NCBI GenBank assembly: GCA_964501415.1
Contig: CAZCSL010000007.1
Location: 1 to 63,005, forward strand
Source of the DNA: B1SED10-225 sp964501415
GTDB taxonomy: Bacteria > Bacillota_I > Bacilli_A > Izemoplasmatales > Izemoplasmataceae
Reading direction: 5' to 3'
Length of the DNA: 63,005 nt
Shown here: positions 34,277 to 43,421 of the stretch, in pieces
Layout: each line of letters begins with the position of its first letter
Position numbering within the stretch: the first letter of the stretch is position 1
Notes under the pieces: generated by a model
What the model was told of the DNA's origin: nothing
Seen by the model: the letters and a program-made list of their open reading frames with translations, nothing else
Database searches by the model: none
Translations under genes and position numbers: made by a program

Positions 34277-35170
34277 ATGAAATCTCAAGAAACTCATTTA
34301 CCGAACCAAGAAACCTTATATAGTTTCATCCATGAAGCCAATCATCAAGATACGCTTGTTTTTATTCATGGCAATATGGGCTCTAGTATGCATTTTGAGG
34401 CGCTGTTCAATGACTTCAAAGATAACTACAATATCCACGCCATCGATTTAAGGGGCTTTGGCAAATCCAGCTACCATAACCCCATCAAAACCATCGATGA
34501 TTTGAGTCTTGATTTGAAACGTTACGTTAAAGCCCATCAATTAACCAACGTAATTTTTGTTACGCATGGGACTGGGTTGTTGCCCGCGCTGCGTTTTACG
34601 CTTGATAATAAAAGGTATGTAAAATCGCTCATCGCGTTTTCACCTTGCCCCATTAGCGGACTTCCGATAAGAAGACGGCGTTTTTTTGGGTTGATGCCAT
34701 CCAAAGGCTATATTCATAGATTGGATTCGATGAAAAAGCACGTGGCCCCAATGGAAAAAAACAAGCAAAAACAACAACGGTGGATTTTAAAAAAACTAGT
34801 TAACGAGCTTTTTTTTAACCTCACGCAACCCTCGCAAACCTTAATGGATAAATATATTGATACAATCATCGCGCAAAGGAATCTCGCTGAGTTTAATTTG
34901 GCAGCCGCAAGATTCAATATCTTTTTTGATGATAACGGCGTGATAAAAGGCAGCGATGAAGCCAAACTTTTAAACCTACCCATTTTGTTTATTCATGGCA
35001 AAGATGATGCCGTCATGCCTTATCAAAACAGCTACTTTAATAAAAAGCATGTGCCCAATGCGGCTATTTATGTCATTGAAGAGGCTGGATATTTTGCCTT
35101 TTTAGATAATCAAAAGGCAGCTACCTCAGAAATGAAAAAGCATTTAGCTTCACTAAAAGACGCTTCATAA
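34277..35170 (+). CDS. Alpha/beta-hydrolase-fold protein lacking the catalytic Ser and His
   Basis: A 297-residue protein with a clear alpha/beta-hydrolase layout: FIHGNMGSS (oxyanion loop, near 29-37), DLRGFGKSS (57-65), a lid rich in basic residues and a C-terminal FIHGKDDAV with Asp243/244. The nucleophile elbow, normally G-x-S-x-G, reads THGTG (96-100), so Gly replaces Ser at 98. The catalytic His position after 'EEAG' is Tyr272. Two of the three triad residues are therefore missing and ordinary hydrolase activity is unlikely. The frame is intact, with promoter, ribosome binding site and terminator, so this is not a decayed gene. A binding or scaffold role is possible. Confidence 0.8.
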   Translation: MKSQETHLPNQETLYSFIHEANHQDTLVFIHGNMGSSMHFEALFNDFKDNYNIHAIDLRGFGKSSYHNPIKTIDDLSLDLKRYVKAHQLTNVIFVTHGTGLLPALRFTLDNKRYVKSLIAFSPCPISGLPIRRRRFFGLMPSKGYIHRLDSMKKHVAPMEKNKQKQQRWILKKLVNELFFNLTQPSQTLMDKYIDTIIAQRNLAEFNLAAARFNIFFDDNGVIKGSDEAKLLNLPILFIHGKDDAVMPYQNSYFNKKHVPNAAIYVIEEAGYFAFLDNQKAATSEMKKHLASLKDAS

Positions 35171-35180
35171 GGCGTCTTTT
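35155..35180. terminator. Bidirectional terminator
   Basis: AAAAGACGC pairs with GCGTCTTTT. The stem includes the end of the upstream coding region, and it also serves the convergent thpR gene. Confidence 0.8.
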
Positions 35181-35182
35181 TT

Positions 35183-35710
35183 TTATGCGTAGTCTTTTTT
35201 GTACACCGTCGTGTGTTTTGCGCCTTGCGGTGTGAGCTTTGAATGCATTAAGGCAACGCTTCTTAACTTGGCTTGGATGGGGTTAAACTGTGTTTTTATA
35301 CGTTTTAGGGCAGCTGAGGTAATCAAGACATCCCTAGCAAGCGTAATATGGGGTTTGAACGTCTTTTTGGATACCTTGAAGCCAGCGGCTTTTAAATCGC
35401 TTCTTAGCTTGCTTTCTAAGGTATAAAGCCATTGATCGGTAGGACTAAGATAAAGAATGTTGCCTTTTGGTCTTGTAAAATGGCCGAATTCAGCTAAGTT
35501 CAAAGTGGTTTTATCCATGCGCATAGCTTGAATCAAAGCGGTTAGCTTATCAACATCACGTTTGTCGATATCGGCAAAAAAATGCAGTGTAATATGAAGT
35601 TGTGATTCTTTGGTATACCGGCCTTTGTGGTTTTTTGATAAATCTTTTTGTAAGGCAATTAGTTTTTCTTGGGTAGGTTCATCAAAATATAAGGCGATAA
35701 AAAGACGCAT
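35183..35710 (-). CDS. thpR: RNA 2',3'-cyclic phosphodiesterase (ThpR/LigT family)
   Basis: A 175-residue 2H phosphoesterase. The two catalytic HxTx motifs are HITLHFF (near 40-46) and HITLARD (about 125-131). The family hydrolyses 2',3'-cyclic phosphate ends, likely in RNA repair or tRNA processing. It reads in the same direction as the giant repeat protein gene 108 bases upstream, with a hairpin in between. Confidence 0.92.
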   Translation of the reverse strand: MRLFIALYFDEPTQEKLIALQKDLSKNHKGRYTKESQLHITLHFFADIDKRDVDKLTALIQAMRMDKTTLNLAEFGHFTRPKGNILYLSPTDQWLYTLESKLRSDLKAAGFKVSKKTFKPHITLARDVLITSAALKRIKTQFNPIQAKLRSVALMHSKLTPQGAKHTTVYKKDYA

Positions 35711-35733
35711 AGTTATCTTCCTTTTTATATGGA

Positions 35734-35760
35734 TAAGCGCCCGTTATAAACGGACGCTTA
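35734..35760. repeat. Hairpin between the repeat-protein gene and thpR
   Basis: TAAGCG-C-CCGTT-ATA-AACGG-A-CGCTTA, an almost perfect inverted repeat with one symmetric mismatch. It lacks a T-run on the minus strand, so it may be an mRNA stabiliser or processing site rather than a terminator. Confidence 0.5.
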
Positions 35761-35818
35761 CACGTATGATTAAAAATGATAAAGTTAAATCTGTTTTTTA
35801 AGATTGATGGTTAAAACC

Positions 35819-38800
35819 TTATTGGTCTAAGTAATCCATGATGGCTTCTTTGGTTAAGAAGTTATCGAAGTCTTCTTCTTCAAAATCCTCTTCATCGAAT
35901 GGATAACCAGGATCGCCTGGTTGCAAGCCTAAAGTAGCTTCAATCTCTTCGGTAAGAATGTTTCTAACGATCTTAGAGGATACGATGGTTTCTTGCTCAG
36001 ATTCTGACATTGCTTGAATGTCATTTAAAGTAAAGGAAATATTGGTGAAGTCATCATCGTCAGACAAGGTGTCCACGGCAATGATAAAGGCTTTAATCTC
36101 ATCTTTATCCGTGACATCGTCCACCCCATAAAGGGTACCAGCAATCGCTAAATCGGGTATAGAACCAGATACGAAGGCATTGGATTTAAGCATGTTGTCG
36201 ATGGTCAGATGCATAGAACCACTGCGCATAACGTCATCGATATCATCGGCTAAGGCGTTGATGACATTGGCATCCATGCTACCTTCAAAGTCGCCAGCGC
36301 TAAGTATGACTAAGGCATTGAGTAGATAGTTTAACTCGGTTTTTTCAATTTGCTCGTGGGCAGTCCCTTCGACATCGACGCTTTCTTTATAGAGGGTCGG
36401 TACCACTAGCTGCATGGTGGCACTTGGTAAGTCGTTTTCATCAAGTGGATTATTGGATAAGATGAAATCGCTGATGGTCACTTGCATAGAAGCACTTTCT
36501 AGTAGGGTATCGATGGTAGCCTCATCCAACATTGAAGGTTCAACGGCTTGGGCGTTATTAACATCGGTGAATCCAAGTGCGTCAAAGGCATCTAGAAGCG
36601 CTTTAATCTCATCGCCTTCAATAAACGTTTCATTGGCCAACGAAACGATGACCGCATCCGGAATAATTAATGTCTCGCTGCCTAAATCAAGCAATTGGTT
36701 GGTTACGGTCAAATGCATGATGGCACTGTCTAATAATATGTCTTGATTGGCTTCTTCACCCAAGACCGTCATATCTATACCGCCATCAAAAGCATCGACG
36801 TTGTCGGTTAAACCAAGCATGACCAACGCTTTGATGAAATGATCAAGCTCAGCGTTTTTAATAAAGATGGATTCATCGTCATTACTGCCTCTGATTATGA
36901 TAATATCATCACCTGAGACATCAACCTCAGGAATGTTCAACACACCACCGTTGCTATCCATATCGAAGAGTGTATCAGAAATAGTCGCTTGTAAGATTCC
37001 TGAATTAAGCACTCTTTCTCTGGTATCGTCATCTTCTAAGTCTTGTAAGTTAAAGTCTCCACCAAAACCATCGATGTTTTCTGTAAGACCTAAGGCGACT
37101 AAGCCATCGATAAATACATCTAGTTCTTCTTCAGAAATATAGGTAGTTTCGGTTTCACCGCTACCTACGGTCATCTTGATTACATCGCCTGCTTCGTTAT
37201 ACGTAGGGATTAATAAGATGGCATCTTGGTCGTCATCGACCATGTCGAATAAGATATCTGAAATGGTTGCTTGTAATATATTGGAAGCCAACACTTTGTT
37301 GCGGACGTCTTGATCTTCAATAATACTTAAATCAAAGCTAGCATCAAAACCATCCACATCTAAGAAACCTAATGCTTCAAGCGCATCTAAGGTCGCAATA
37401 AGTTCTGATCTAACGATATATTCATTGGTATTATCGCCACTGCCGCGCGTTACTCTGACTAGCGTTTCATCATCTTGTGCTAAGTGTGGTACGACGACCA
37501 TATCATCGTCCATATCGATGACTTGTTTAGAAACGGTCGCATGCAAGATGGCCGAATCGAGTAAGGTATCGATATTTTCATTGATTAAATCTAAATCAAA
37601 ATTCTCTAAATTCGTAATATCCTCTGTAAGACCAAGCGCGATTAGTCCTCTAACCACATTGGATAATTCATCGGCGGTAATATATTCAAGTTCGTCTTCG
37701 GTATCGAAAAAGCGGATTTCATGCTCACCTTCTGCATCCATATAAGGGATGATGATGAAATCATCGTCTTCGCTGATATCGATAATGACTTTTGACAAGG
37801 TCGCATGAATGATTTTTGATTGGAATAAATCTTCGATATCTTCATCTTCTACATCCGCTAAAATATCGGTACCAAAATTATCTAAATCCGAAAGATTAAG
37901 CATTTGTACCGTATCGACCATTTTTAATATTTCGTCTTTGATGACGACCTCATATTCATCATCATGCTTGTCGATAATCGTTTCTAAGACGCTCTTAGGA
38001 ATAACTAATTCCTCAACCTCATCGCCTAAGTCATAAATTAAATACCCTAAAGTGGCACTTAAGACTTGGCTTTCTAAAAGACTTTCTATTAGATCGCTTT
38101 CTATCGATAATAAAATCGATTGATCAAAATCATCAAAATCAATACTTGCCGCCTCAGCAGTCAGTTCATTAAGTGCTTCTAAAATGACTCTTAATTCACC
38201 TTTTTCCTCGATTTCATCATCGCTATCTAAAGTATCATGCCATGCGACCGCCTCAGGGACGATAATGGTAAAGCCATCTATTTCTATGGCGCCACTAAAG
38301 ACATTGATCATCACTTGTGACATCATTCTAGATTCGATGATCACCGTCAAATCCATGGTCGCAAACTTATCTAATAAAATATTGATATTGTCATCGTCTT
38401 GGAAGTCACTAATGGTTACTTCGGTATCAACAATCGCACCGATTACCTCACCAAACGCCTTAAATTCATCTTCCCAATTTAAATCTTCAGGCAAAGTAAC
38501 CACGGCTGCAACGTCACCTTCTAAATTTTCTAATAATGGCGTCATTGCTGCGTAAGCGGCTAAATTTATCATTTCTGAATCGCTAATTTCATTGAATAAA
38601 TTTCTAAAGTCATCCCCATCGAACACATGGGTTTCAAATTTCGTCTCATCCTCATCGAAGAAATCTGCCGATTGCAAGATGGTAAAGCCCGTAGCGACAA
38701 TCGCACCGAGTTGTGATATTTCACCTTTCCAGTCAATGGCATAAAGATCGTCGCGTTCAATATCGAGATCAACATCGCTATAGTCAGCCGCAATTTCTAA

Positions 38801-39814
38801 GGCTAGTGGTGTAAGAGAGGTCACCAATCCACTATTAGAAAGTAGGTTGAATGCCTCAACGATATCATCTGGCGAAACATCCGCCAAATCCCCACTACCG
38901 GCGAACTCCGAATCAATGAAAATCGACGCCACTTCACTGACGATGGCAATTTCGTTTCTTAAGGGGATATTTTTATCATCGTAATCGATTGAAAAGACCA
39001 TATCAAATAAACGCAGTACTGCGGGTACACGTCGGCCGGTCTCGGCTTCTTCAAAGCTCACGCTGTAAAAGCCACGGACAACCAAGTTATTTTCATAAGC
39101 CAAAACGATTTCCCTAAGGTCGTTTACTTGTGCTTGCATTTCAGGGTCCAAATCGATAATGCCATCGTTTAATGGCTGCGTCTGTGCTGGATAAGACAAG
39201 CTTTCTGTGCTCTCCTCAGCTTGAGCGAAGACCAACAAACTAGACACAATGTCCATCATGCCCCCAAATAAAATTAAGAATACAAATATACTCATAACCC
39301 CAGAAAGGGCCCCCACCGAAGCACCGGCTAAGCGTTTTTTAGGTTTATATTTGTTTTCCTTTTTCGTTCTGAAAAATATAATCCGTATGATAAAGGCAAT
39401 GATGCGATAAATAATATTAAATACGGTGAAATAAAAGACCGTATACGCAATCTTGACGATAAATAAACCAATCGCCTCAACAAACGCTAAGAAATTCTCG
39501 TTTTCCAGCGTTTCATCAAAATTTTCACCAAGCGCAGATTCAAGCATGCTAGGTAAAGCTTCACTAAGCGATGTACTGCCGGCTAAGTCGCTATCAATTT
39601 GACTTAAGCCCTCGCCAATTGAGGCGTTGTCCATCGTCCAAATGATATCTATCATGAACGTTAAAGAAATAAAGAACAAAGCATAAAATATCAGTTTGAC
39701 AATAAAGCTATAAAGCGTTTTTTTCAAACCACGTAAAAGTCCAATTAAAGCCCCCAGGCCTATCAGACCAAAGAAAAGCAGATTCAAATACAAGGCCATG
39801 TTTATGTTTTCCAT
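35819..39814 (-). CDS. Giant membrane-anchored acidic repeat protein (CvpA-like N-terminus)
   Basis: A 1331-residue protein. The first 200 residues hold about five membrane helices (about 9-27, 38-58, 108-128, 129-148, 168-198), with a CvpA-like start (LRGLKKTLYSF) and a basic loop (KKENKYKPKKR). The rest is predicted to be outside and is strikingly acidic. From about residue 484 to 1290 it contains ten degenerate repeats of about 77-94 residues, each with a core like SxILHATISDxLFDM, a short strand region with 'IP' and a segment like FIxALxxLGLTDNxDxFD. Core positions are near 495, 582, 666, 754, 844, 938, 1030, 1107, 1198 and 1279. The C-terminus is very rich in Asp and Glu. I do not recognise the repeat; an adhesin, surface-layer or cation-binding role is only guesswork. 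Confidence 0.75.
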   Translation of the reverse strand: MENINMALYLNLLFFGLIGLGALIGLLRGLKKTLYSFIVKLIFYALFFISLTFMIDIIWTMDNASIGEGLSQIDSDLAGSTSLSEALPSMLESALGENFDETLENENFLAFVEAIGLFIVKIAYTVFYFTVFNIIYRIIAFIIRIIFFRTKKENKYKPKKRLAGASVGALSGVMSIFVFLILFGGMMDIVSSLLVFAQAEESTESLSYPAQTQPLNDGIIDLDPEMQAQVNDLREIVLAYENNLVVRGFYSVSFEEAETGRRVPAVLRLFDMVFSIDYDDKNIPLRNEIAIVSEVASIFIDSEFAGSGDLADVSPDDIVEAFNLLSNSGLVTSLTPLALEIAADYSDVDLDIERDDLYAIDWKGEISQLGAIVATGFTILQSADFFDEDETKFETHVFDGDDFRNLFNEISDSEMINLAAYAAMTPLLENLEGDVAAVVTLPEDLNWEDEFKAFGEVIGAIVDTEVTISDFQDDDNINILLDKFATMDLTVIIESRMMSQVMINVFSGAIEIDGFTIIVPEAVAWHDTLDSDDEIEEKGELRVILEALNELTAEAASIDFDDFDQSILLSIESDLIESLLESQVLSATLGYLIYDLGDEVEELVIPKSVLETIIDKHDDEYEVVIKDEILKMVDTVQMLNLSDLDNFGTDILADVEDEDIEDLFQSKIIHATLSKVIIDISEDDDFIIIPYMDAEGEHEIRFFDTEDELEYITADELSNVVRGLIALGLTEDITNLENFDLDLINENIDTLLDSAILHATVSKQVIDMDDDMVVVPHLAQDDETLVRVTRGSGDNTNEYIVRSELIATLDALEALGFLDVDGFDASFDLSIIEDQDVRNKVLASNILQATISDILFDMVDDDQDAILLIPTYNEAGDVIKMTVGSGETETTYISEEELDVFIDGLVALGLTENIDGFGGDFNLQDLEDDDTRERVLNSGILQATISDTLFDMDSNGGVLNIPEVDVSGDDIIIIRGSNDDESIFIKNAELDHFIKALVMLGLTDNVDAFDGGIDMTVLGEEANQDILLDSAIMHLTVTNQLLDLGSETLIIPDAVIVSLANETFIEGDEIKALLDAFDALGFTDVNNAQAVEPSMLDEATIDTLLESASMQVTISDFILSNNPLDENDLPSATMQLVVPTLYKESVDVEGTAHEQIEKTELNYLLNALVILSAGDFEGSMDANVINALADDIDDVMRSGSMHLTIDNMLKSNAFVSGSIPDLAIAGTLYGVDDVTDKDEIKAFIIAVDTLSDDDDFTNISFTLNDIQAMSESEQETIVSSKIVRNILTEEIEATLGLQPGDPGYPFDEEDFEEEDFDNFLTKEAIMDYLDQ
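35944..38365 (-). repeat. Region coding ten degenerate protein repeats of about 85 residues
   Basis: It encodes residues about 484-1290 of the giant protein. The best conserved neighbours are copies 4-6 (cores SAILHATVSKQVIDM, SNILQATISDILFDM, SGILQATISDTLFDM). Divergence among copies suggests old duplications kept by selection. Confidence 0.7.
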
Positions 39815-39914
39815 TCCATACGCTCCTTTTATTTAAATGATTTTATCTATCTTTATAATAATAATGCTATGAGTATATTATAACGCTTTTGAAGATAAAA
39901 ACAAAAGAGATGTT

Positions 39915-39940
39915 AAAAAAAAGGTGTTTGCACACCTTTT
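39915..39940 (-). terminator. Terminator of the Na/Pi transporter gene
   Basis: AAAAGGTGT pairs with ACACCTTTT around TTGC, followed by T-rich sequence on the minus strand. Confidence 0.8.
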
Positions 39941-39945
39941 TGGTT

Positions 39946-41607
39946 TTATTCATGATAGTAGCTTTCATACAAAATATTGACCGCGATGTTTTCACAGTGA
40001 TCGCCGATACGTTCGATATTCGACAAAATATCCACAAACAACGTATCATCCACACTCGCATCACTTGAACCTAAACGATTGACGTAACGTTTGCGTTTTA
40101 ACCGGACCAACTCATCGATGGCATCTTCTAAATCCATCACTTGATTGGCTTTTTCTTTGTTGTTTTCTTTAAACGCTTCTAAGGTTTTATTCAAAATGTC
40201 ATTGGTAACGCGATAAAGGATCTCCAAATCTTTTTTGCCGTCTTCACTTAACACTTTCTTGGCTTCATGACGGTGTTCAAAAAAGTCGAATAAGTTTTGG
40301 CAATGATCGGCAATGCGTTCAAAATCACGAATGGCATCCACGTATGTGGATTGTAAGTTCGCTAAAGAATTGTCTAAGTCGTCTTGGCTAATTTTAACCA
40401 AATAATCATGCGTCTTTTGATCTAGGGTATCAACTAATTCTTCTAGCGTGCGGCCTTGTTCCAATCTTTTTTTATCGTTGTTAAACGAATACTGAACGCT
40501 GATATCAAACATATTTTTAACCATATCACCCATCGCTAAGATAACTTTCTTAGCGCCTTCTAAAGCTAAAGGAGGAGAGTCTTTAATCAAGCGGTCTTGC
40601 AAGCTATCAACATTGGTCAAGGTATCGGTATCCTCACCCGGAATAACTTTCTTAGCAATGATAACAAGTTGTTTGATAAAGAAATACATCACAATGGTGT
40701 TAAACAGATTGAAAAAGATATGCGCCAAGGAAATCGTCATCGCAACGGGTTCGCCTTTTAAAAACCAGGTTTGAAGTTGCAAGATAAAAAACGTATAGGG
40801 CACAATCAAGATTAAAAACAACAAAGAACCAAAAAAGTTGAAAATGATGTGTATGACCGCGGTACGTTTAGCGGCCACCGAACCGCCAATGGCTGAGATA
40901 AAGGCGGTAATGGTTGTGCCGATATTGCTTCCAAGCACGATCGCAATTCCACCGATTAGAGGAATCGCGCCTGTGGTATATAAATCTTGTAATATCGCAA
41001 TCGTTGCCGATGATGATTGAATCATAAACGTTACTATGGCACCCATCATAACCCCTAATACAGGGGCATTGGATACCGATAAGAAAATCTCTTCAAATAT
41101 GGGGAAATCAACAAAGGTCTTTAACGCATCGCCCATCAAGTCCAAACCATAAAATATCATACCAAAGCCCATCAAGGCACTGCCCGCGCGTTTAAAACGT
41201 TTTGCAGATAAGAAAAAGGCCGACATGGCGCCTATCCCGATCATCGGTAAGGCAATCGCTTGTATATTCAGTCCGATTAAGAAACTTGTCACGGTTGTTC
41301 CTATGTTTGCCCCAAGAATAATGCCAATGGCTTGTGGCAAGGTCATCAGACCAGCGCGAACCAACGAGATGGTTAAGGCGGTAGTCCCTGAACTCGTTTG
41401 CAATAAAACGGTGATGAGGATCCCCATAAATATGCCTTTTAAAGGCGTATTTGTGGTCTTTTCAATCAGTTTTTTCAGGCGGTTACCCGCTAGTAGTTTT
41501 AAGGATTCACCCGTCAAATGAATACCATATAAGAATAGTCCAAGTCCCCCGACAATTAAAAATATGATTTGGGTCCAATCAAGACTTGTTGTACTTAAAA
41601 CAATCAC
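39946..41607 (-). CDS. Na/Pi cotransporter family protein with PhoU-like tail
   Basis: A 553-residue protein. Two inverted membrane repeats carry QTSSGTTALTIS (about 66-77) and QSSSATIAILQ (about 195-206), the QSSS-type signatures of the type II Na/phosphate family. A helical PhoU-like domain occupies about 340-550. It is expected to import phosphate with sodium and to be regulated by its own PhoU domain. GTG start with AGAGGTGG upstream. Monocistronic. Confidence 0.92.
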   Translation of the reverse strand: MIVLSTTSLDWTQIIFLIVGGLGLFLYGIHLTGESLKLLAGNRLKKLIEKTTNTPLKGIFMGILITVLLQTSSGTTALTISLVRAGLMTLPQAIGIILGANIGTTVTSFLIGLNIQAIALPMIGIGAMSAFFLSAKRFKRAGSALMGFGMIFYGLDLMGDALKTFVDFPIFEEIFLSVSNAPVLGVMMGAIVTFMIQSSSATIAILQDLYTTGAIPLIGGIAIVLGSNIGTTITAFISAIGGSVAAKRTAVIHIIFNFFGSLLFLILIVPYTFFILQLQTWFLKGEPVAMTISLAHIFFNLFNTIVMYFFIKQLVIIAKKVIPGEDTDTLTNVDSLQDRLIKDSPPLALEGAKKVILAMGDMVKNMFDISVQYSFNNDKKRLEQGRTLEELVDTLDQKTHDYLVKISQDDLDNSLANLQSTYVDAIRDFERIADHCQNLFDFFEHRHEAKKVLSEDGKKDLEILYRVTNDILNKTLEAFKENNKEKANQVMDLEDAIDELVRLKRKRYVNRLGSSDASVDDTLFVDILSNIERIGDHCENIAVNILYESYYHE

Positions 41608-41689
41608 GTAACCACCTCTTAGTCGATATCATCAAAAATAGTTTATCATAAAACGTGTATTCTTTATACAAAAAAAACGGTTAATTTTA

Positions 41690-42619
41690 CTAAAGGTTTT
41701 TCGCCTTTAACGTTTGGGTTAATACGCTCAGTTTTGCGGCGATTAAAGCATTATTATAGACTAAGGATAAATTAGCTTTAAGCGCTTTACCATCACTTTT
41801 TTGTGCGATTCTTTTAAGTAAGTAAGGCGTTACGGCTTTGCCTGTGATACCGTTTTTTTCAGCAGAAGCGATCGCTTCATCGATAAGCTTAGAAATCCAT
41901 TCGTAGTCCAAAGCAGATGAGGCTGGAATTGGATTAGCAAGCACGATGCCGGTATTATCATCTAAGGTACGTTTAAGCATCATCATTTCTGCTATTGTCT
42001 TAAGGTCTTCGGTGGATTGTGGAACCTTAAAATCACTTTCTTGGGTATAAAAAGCGGGTAAAACCTCCGTCTTGTATCCGATGACTTCTACGCCTTTGGT
42101 TTCAAGGTATTCTAAGGTTTTACCTAAATCTAGGATGCTTTTTGCCCCAGCACAAACAACGGTGATTGGGTATTGGGCCAAAGCTTCTAAATCATGGGAA
42201 ATATCAAACGTCTCACTGGCGCCCCGGTGTACGCCTCCGATGCCCCCAGTCGCAAAAATATCGATACCGACCAACGCCGCAATCTTCATCGTTGCCGCAA
42301 CGGTGGTGGCTCCGGTTTGTTTTTTTACCATAGTCATGGCAATGTCTTTTGTGGAAACTTTGACAACCTCATCGCTGCTAGCCAGTACGTTGAGTTGTGC
42401 GCTAGACAATCCCACATGAATGTTGCCCTCAATGATCGCAATGGTTGCGGGGGTTGATCCATTTTCCTTGATGATGCGTTCAACGGTTTTTGCCATCTCA
42501 ATATTGTTTGGATAACTAAGACCATGCGAGATAATGGTCGATTCTAAGGCGACGATGGGTAAATTTTCTTGCAATGCTTTTTGAACGGCTTTTGAATATA
42601 CAATGTTGGATTTATCCAT
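41690..42619 (-). CDS. psuG: Pseudouridine-5'-phosphate glycosidase
   Basis: A 309-residue enzyme breaking the C-C bond of pseudouridine 5'-phosphate to give uracil and ribose 5-phosphate. ALESTIISHGLSYPNN (about 20-35), the Lys-containing VVKVSTKDIA, GGIGGVHRGA and LANPIP are family hallmarks. The second ATG (42619) is chosen because AAGGATG overlaps the first. Uracil would feed upp. It overlaps the acetyltransferase-like gene by 8 bases, so psuK, that gene and psuG are one operon. Confidence 0.95.
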   Translation of the reverse strand: MDKSNIVYSKAVQKALQENLPIVALESTIISHGLSYPNNIEMAKTVERIIKENGSTPATIAIIEGNIHVGLSSAQLNVLASSDEVVKVSTKDIAMTMVKKQTGATTVAATMKIAALVGIDIFATGGIGGVHRGASETFDISHDLEALAQYPITVVCAGAKSILDLGKTLEYLETKGVEVIGYKTEVLPAFYTQESDFKVPQSTEDLKTIAEMMMLKRTLDDNTGIVLANPIPASSALDYEWISKLIDEAIASAEKNGITGKAVTPYLLKRIAQKSDGKALKANLSLVYNNALIAAKLSVLTQTLKAKNL

Positions 42620-43421
42620 GATTTTCATCCTTTCTTAACCACTCAGCTGCTGCATCAACGGCGGCTTTGACTTCCATGATATAGCTGGTGGCTTGACCGG
42701 TTTTAAACGTTCTAATAATACCCTTATCGATTAAATCGTTTCCGATAGTGGCGAATTTTTCATCGTCATAATCAAAATCTTCAAACGATACAAAGGTAGG
42801 TTTGCCTTTAGTTTCTATCACCGTGCCATCCACAAACGGGCCTCTTACACCAGCTAAAATCTCACTGAGATGAAAGGCGGTACAATAAGCCAGCGAGGTC
42901 CCTAGCATTAAAATTTTGGCGGGCCTTTGATATAGTTTCCCTAGCGGTGAATTTAGTCCAAACATCGGCGTGAGTGGATGCTCTTTTGTAATATCTGCTG
43001 CTATTTTACCGTAGGCTGTAAACGATACTTGTGGGTGATTTGAACGTTTGCTGTTCTTTAAACAAAGAAACTGTTGCGCGATTTTTCCCATACCCCTAGT
43101 TGGTGTGGTTTCTGGATTGAATAAAGGCATGTGTTTGCGAATATCATCTTGCCATGTTTTTGGTACGGGTGGATTTTCCCAGTGTTTAGGATCACTTAGA
43201 TCGCCACTATGAGTAGGCATGACCAAAGTCCCCTCACTAACCACCTCAAGCAACGCTTCTAAGGCGCTTTGTACACCGCCGATTAAAAAACCGAGTTTCG
43301 AGAGTGAAGCATGGACCAAAAGCGTATCGGTCTTCATGATACCAGCGGACGTTAATTGTTTGATTAAAACTTGTTTATTTAAGGGTTTTGTCGTGTTTTC
43401 AATCACGGTTTTTTCGGACAT
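42612..43421 (-). CDS. AAC(3)-family acetyltransferase-like protein within the psu operon
   Basis: A 269-residue protein of the aminoglycoside 3-N-acetyltransferase family (YokD/AAC(3) fold). Landmarks are LLVHASLSKLGFLIGG (near 34-49), TLVMPTHSGD, TRGMGKIAQ and LMLGTSLAYCTAFHLSE. The family binds acetyl-CoA, but many members have unknown non-antibiotic substrates. Its place between psuK and psuG, overlapping both, suggests a substrate linked to pseudouridine or modified nucleosides (inference). The start at 43421 has GAGGA at good distance; a GTG-type extension of five residues is less likely. No claim of antibiotic resistance is made. Confidence 0.82.
   Translation of the reverse strand: MSEKTVIENTTKPLNKQVLIKQLTSAGIMKTDTLLVHASLSKLGFLIGGVQSALEALLEVVSEGTLVMPTHSGDLSDPKHWENPPVPKTWQDDIRKHMPLFNPETTPTRGMGKIAQQFLCLKNSKRSNHPQVSFTAYGKIAADITKEHPLTPMFGLNSPLGKLYQRPAKILMLGTSLAYCTAFHLSEILAGVRGPFVDGTVIETKGKPTFVSFEDFDYDDEKFATIGNDLIDKGIIRTFKTGQATSYIMEVKAAVDAAAEWLRKDENHG

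Noticed and set aside
34277..35170. Pseudogene because of lost catalytic residues
   Set aside because: The frame is intact over 297 codons with good promoter, binding site and terminator.
35944..38365. DNA repeat or CRISPR-like array
   Set aside because: Repetition is seen at protein level only; spacing varies from 77 to 94 codons and DNA identity is low.
36414..38555. Several plus-strand open frames opposite the giant repeat protein
   Set aside because: They are rich in Ser as mirror images of Asp/Glu/Ile codons, lack ribosome binding sites and follow the repeat pattern of the opposite strand.
42612..43421. Antibiotic resistance gene
   Set aside because: AAC(3)-fold membership alone does not show resistance, and the operon context argues for nucleoside metabolism.
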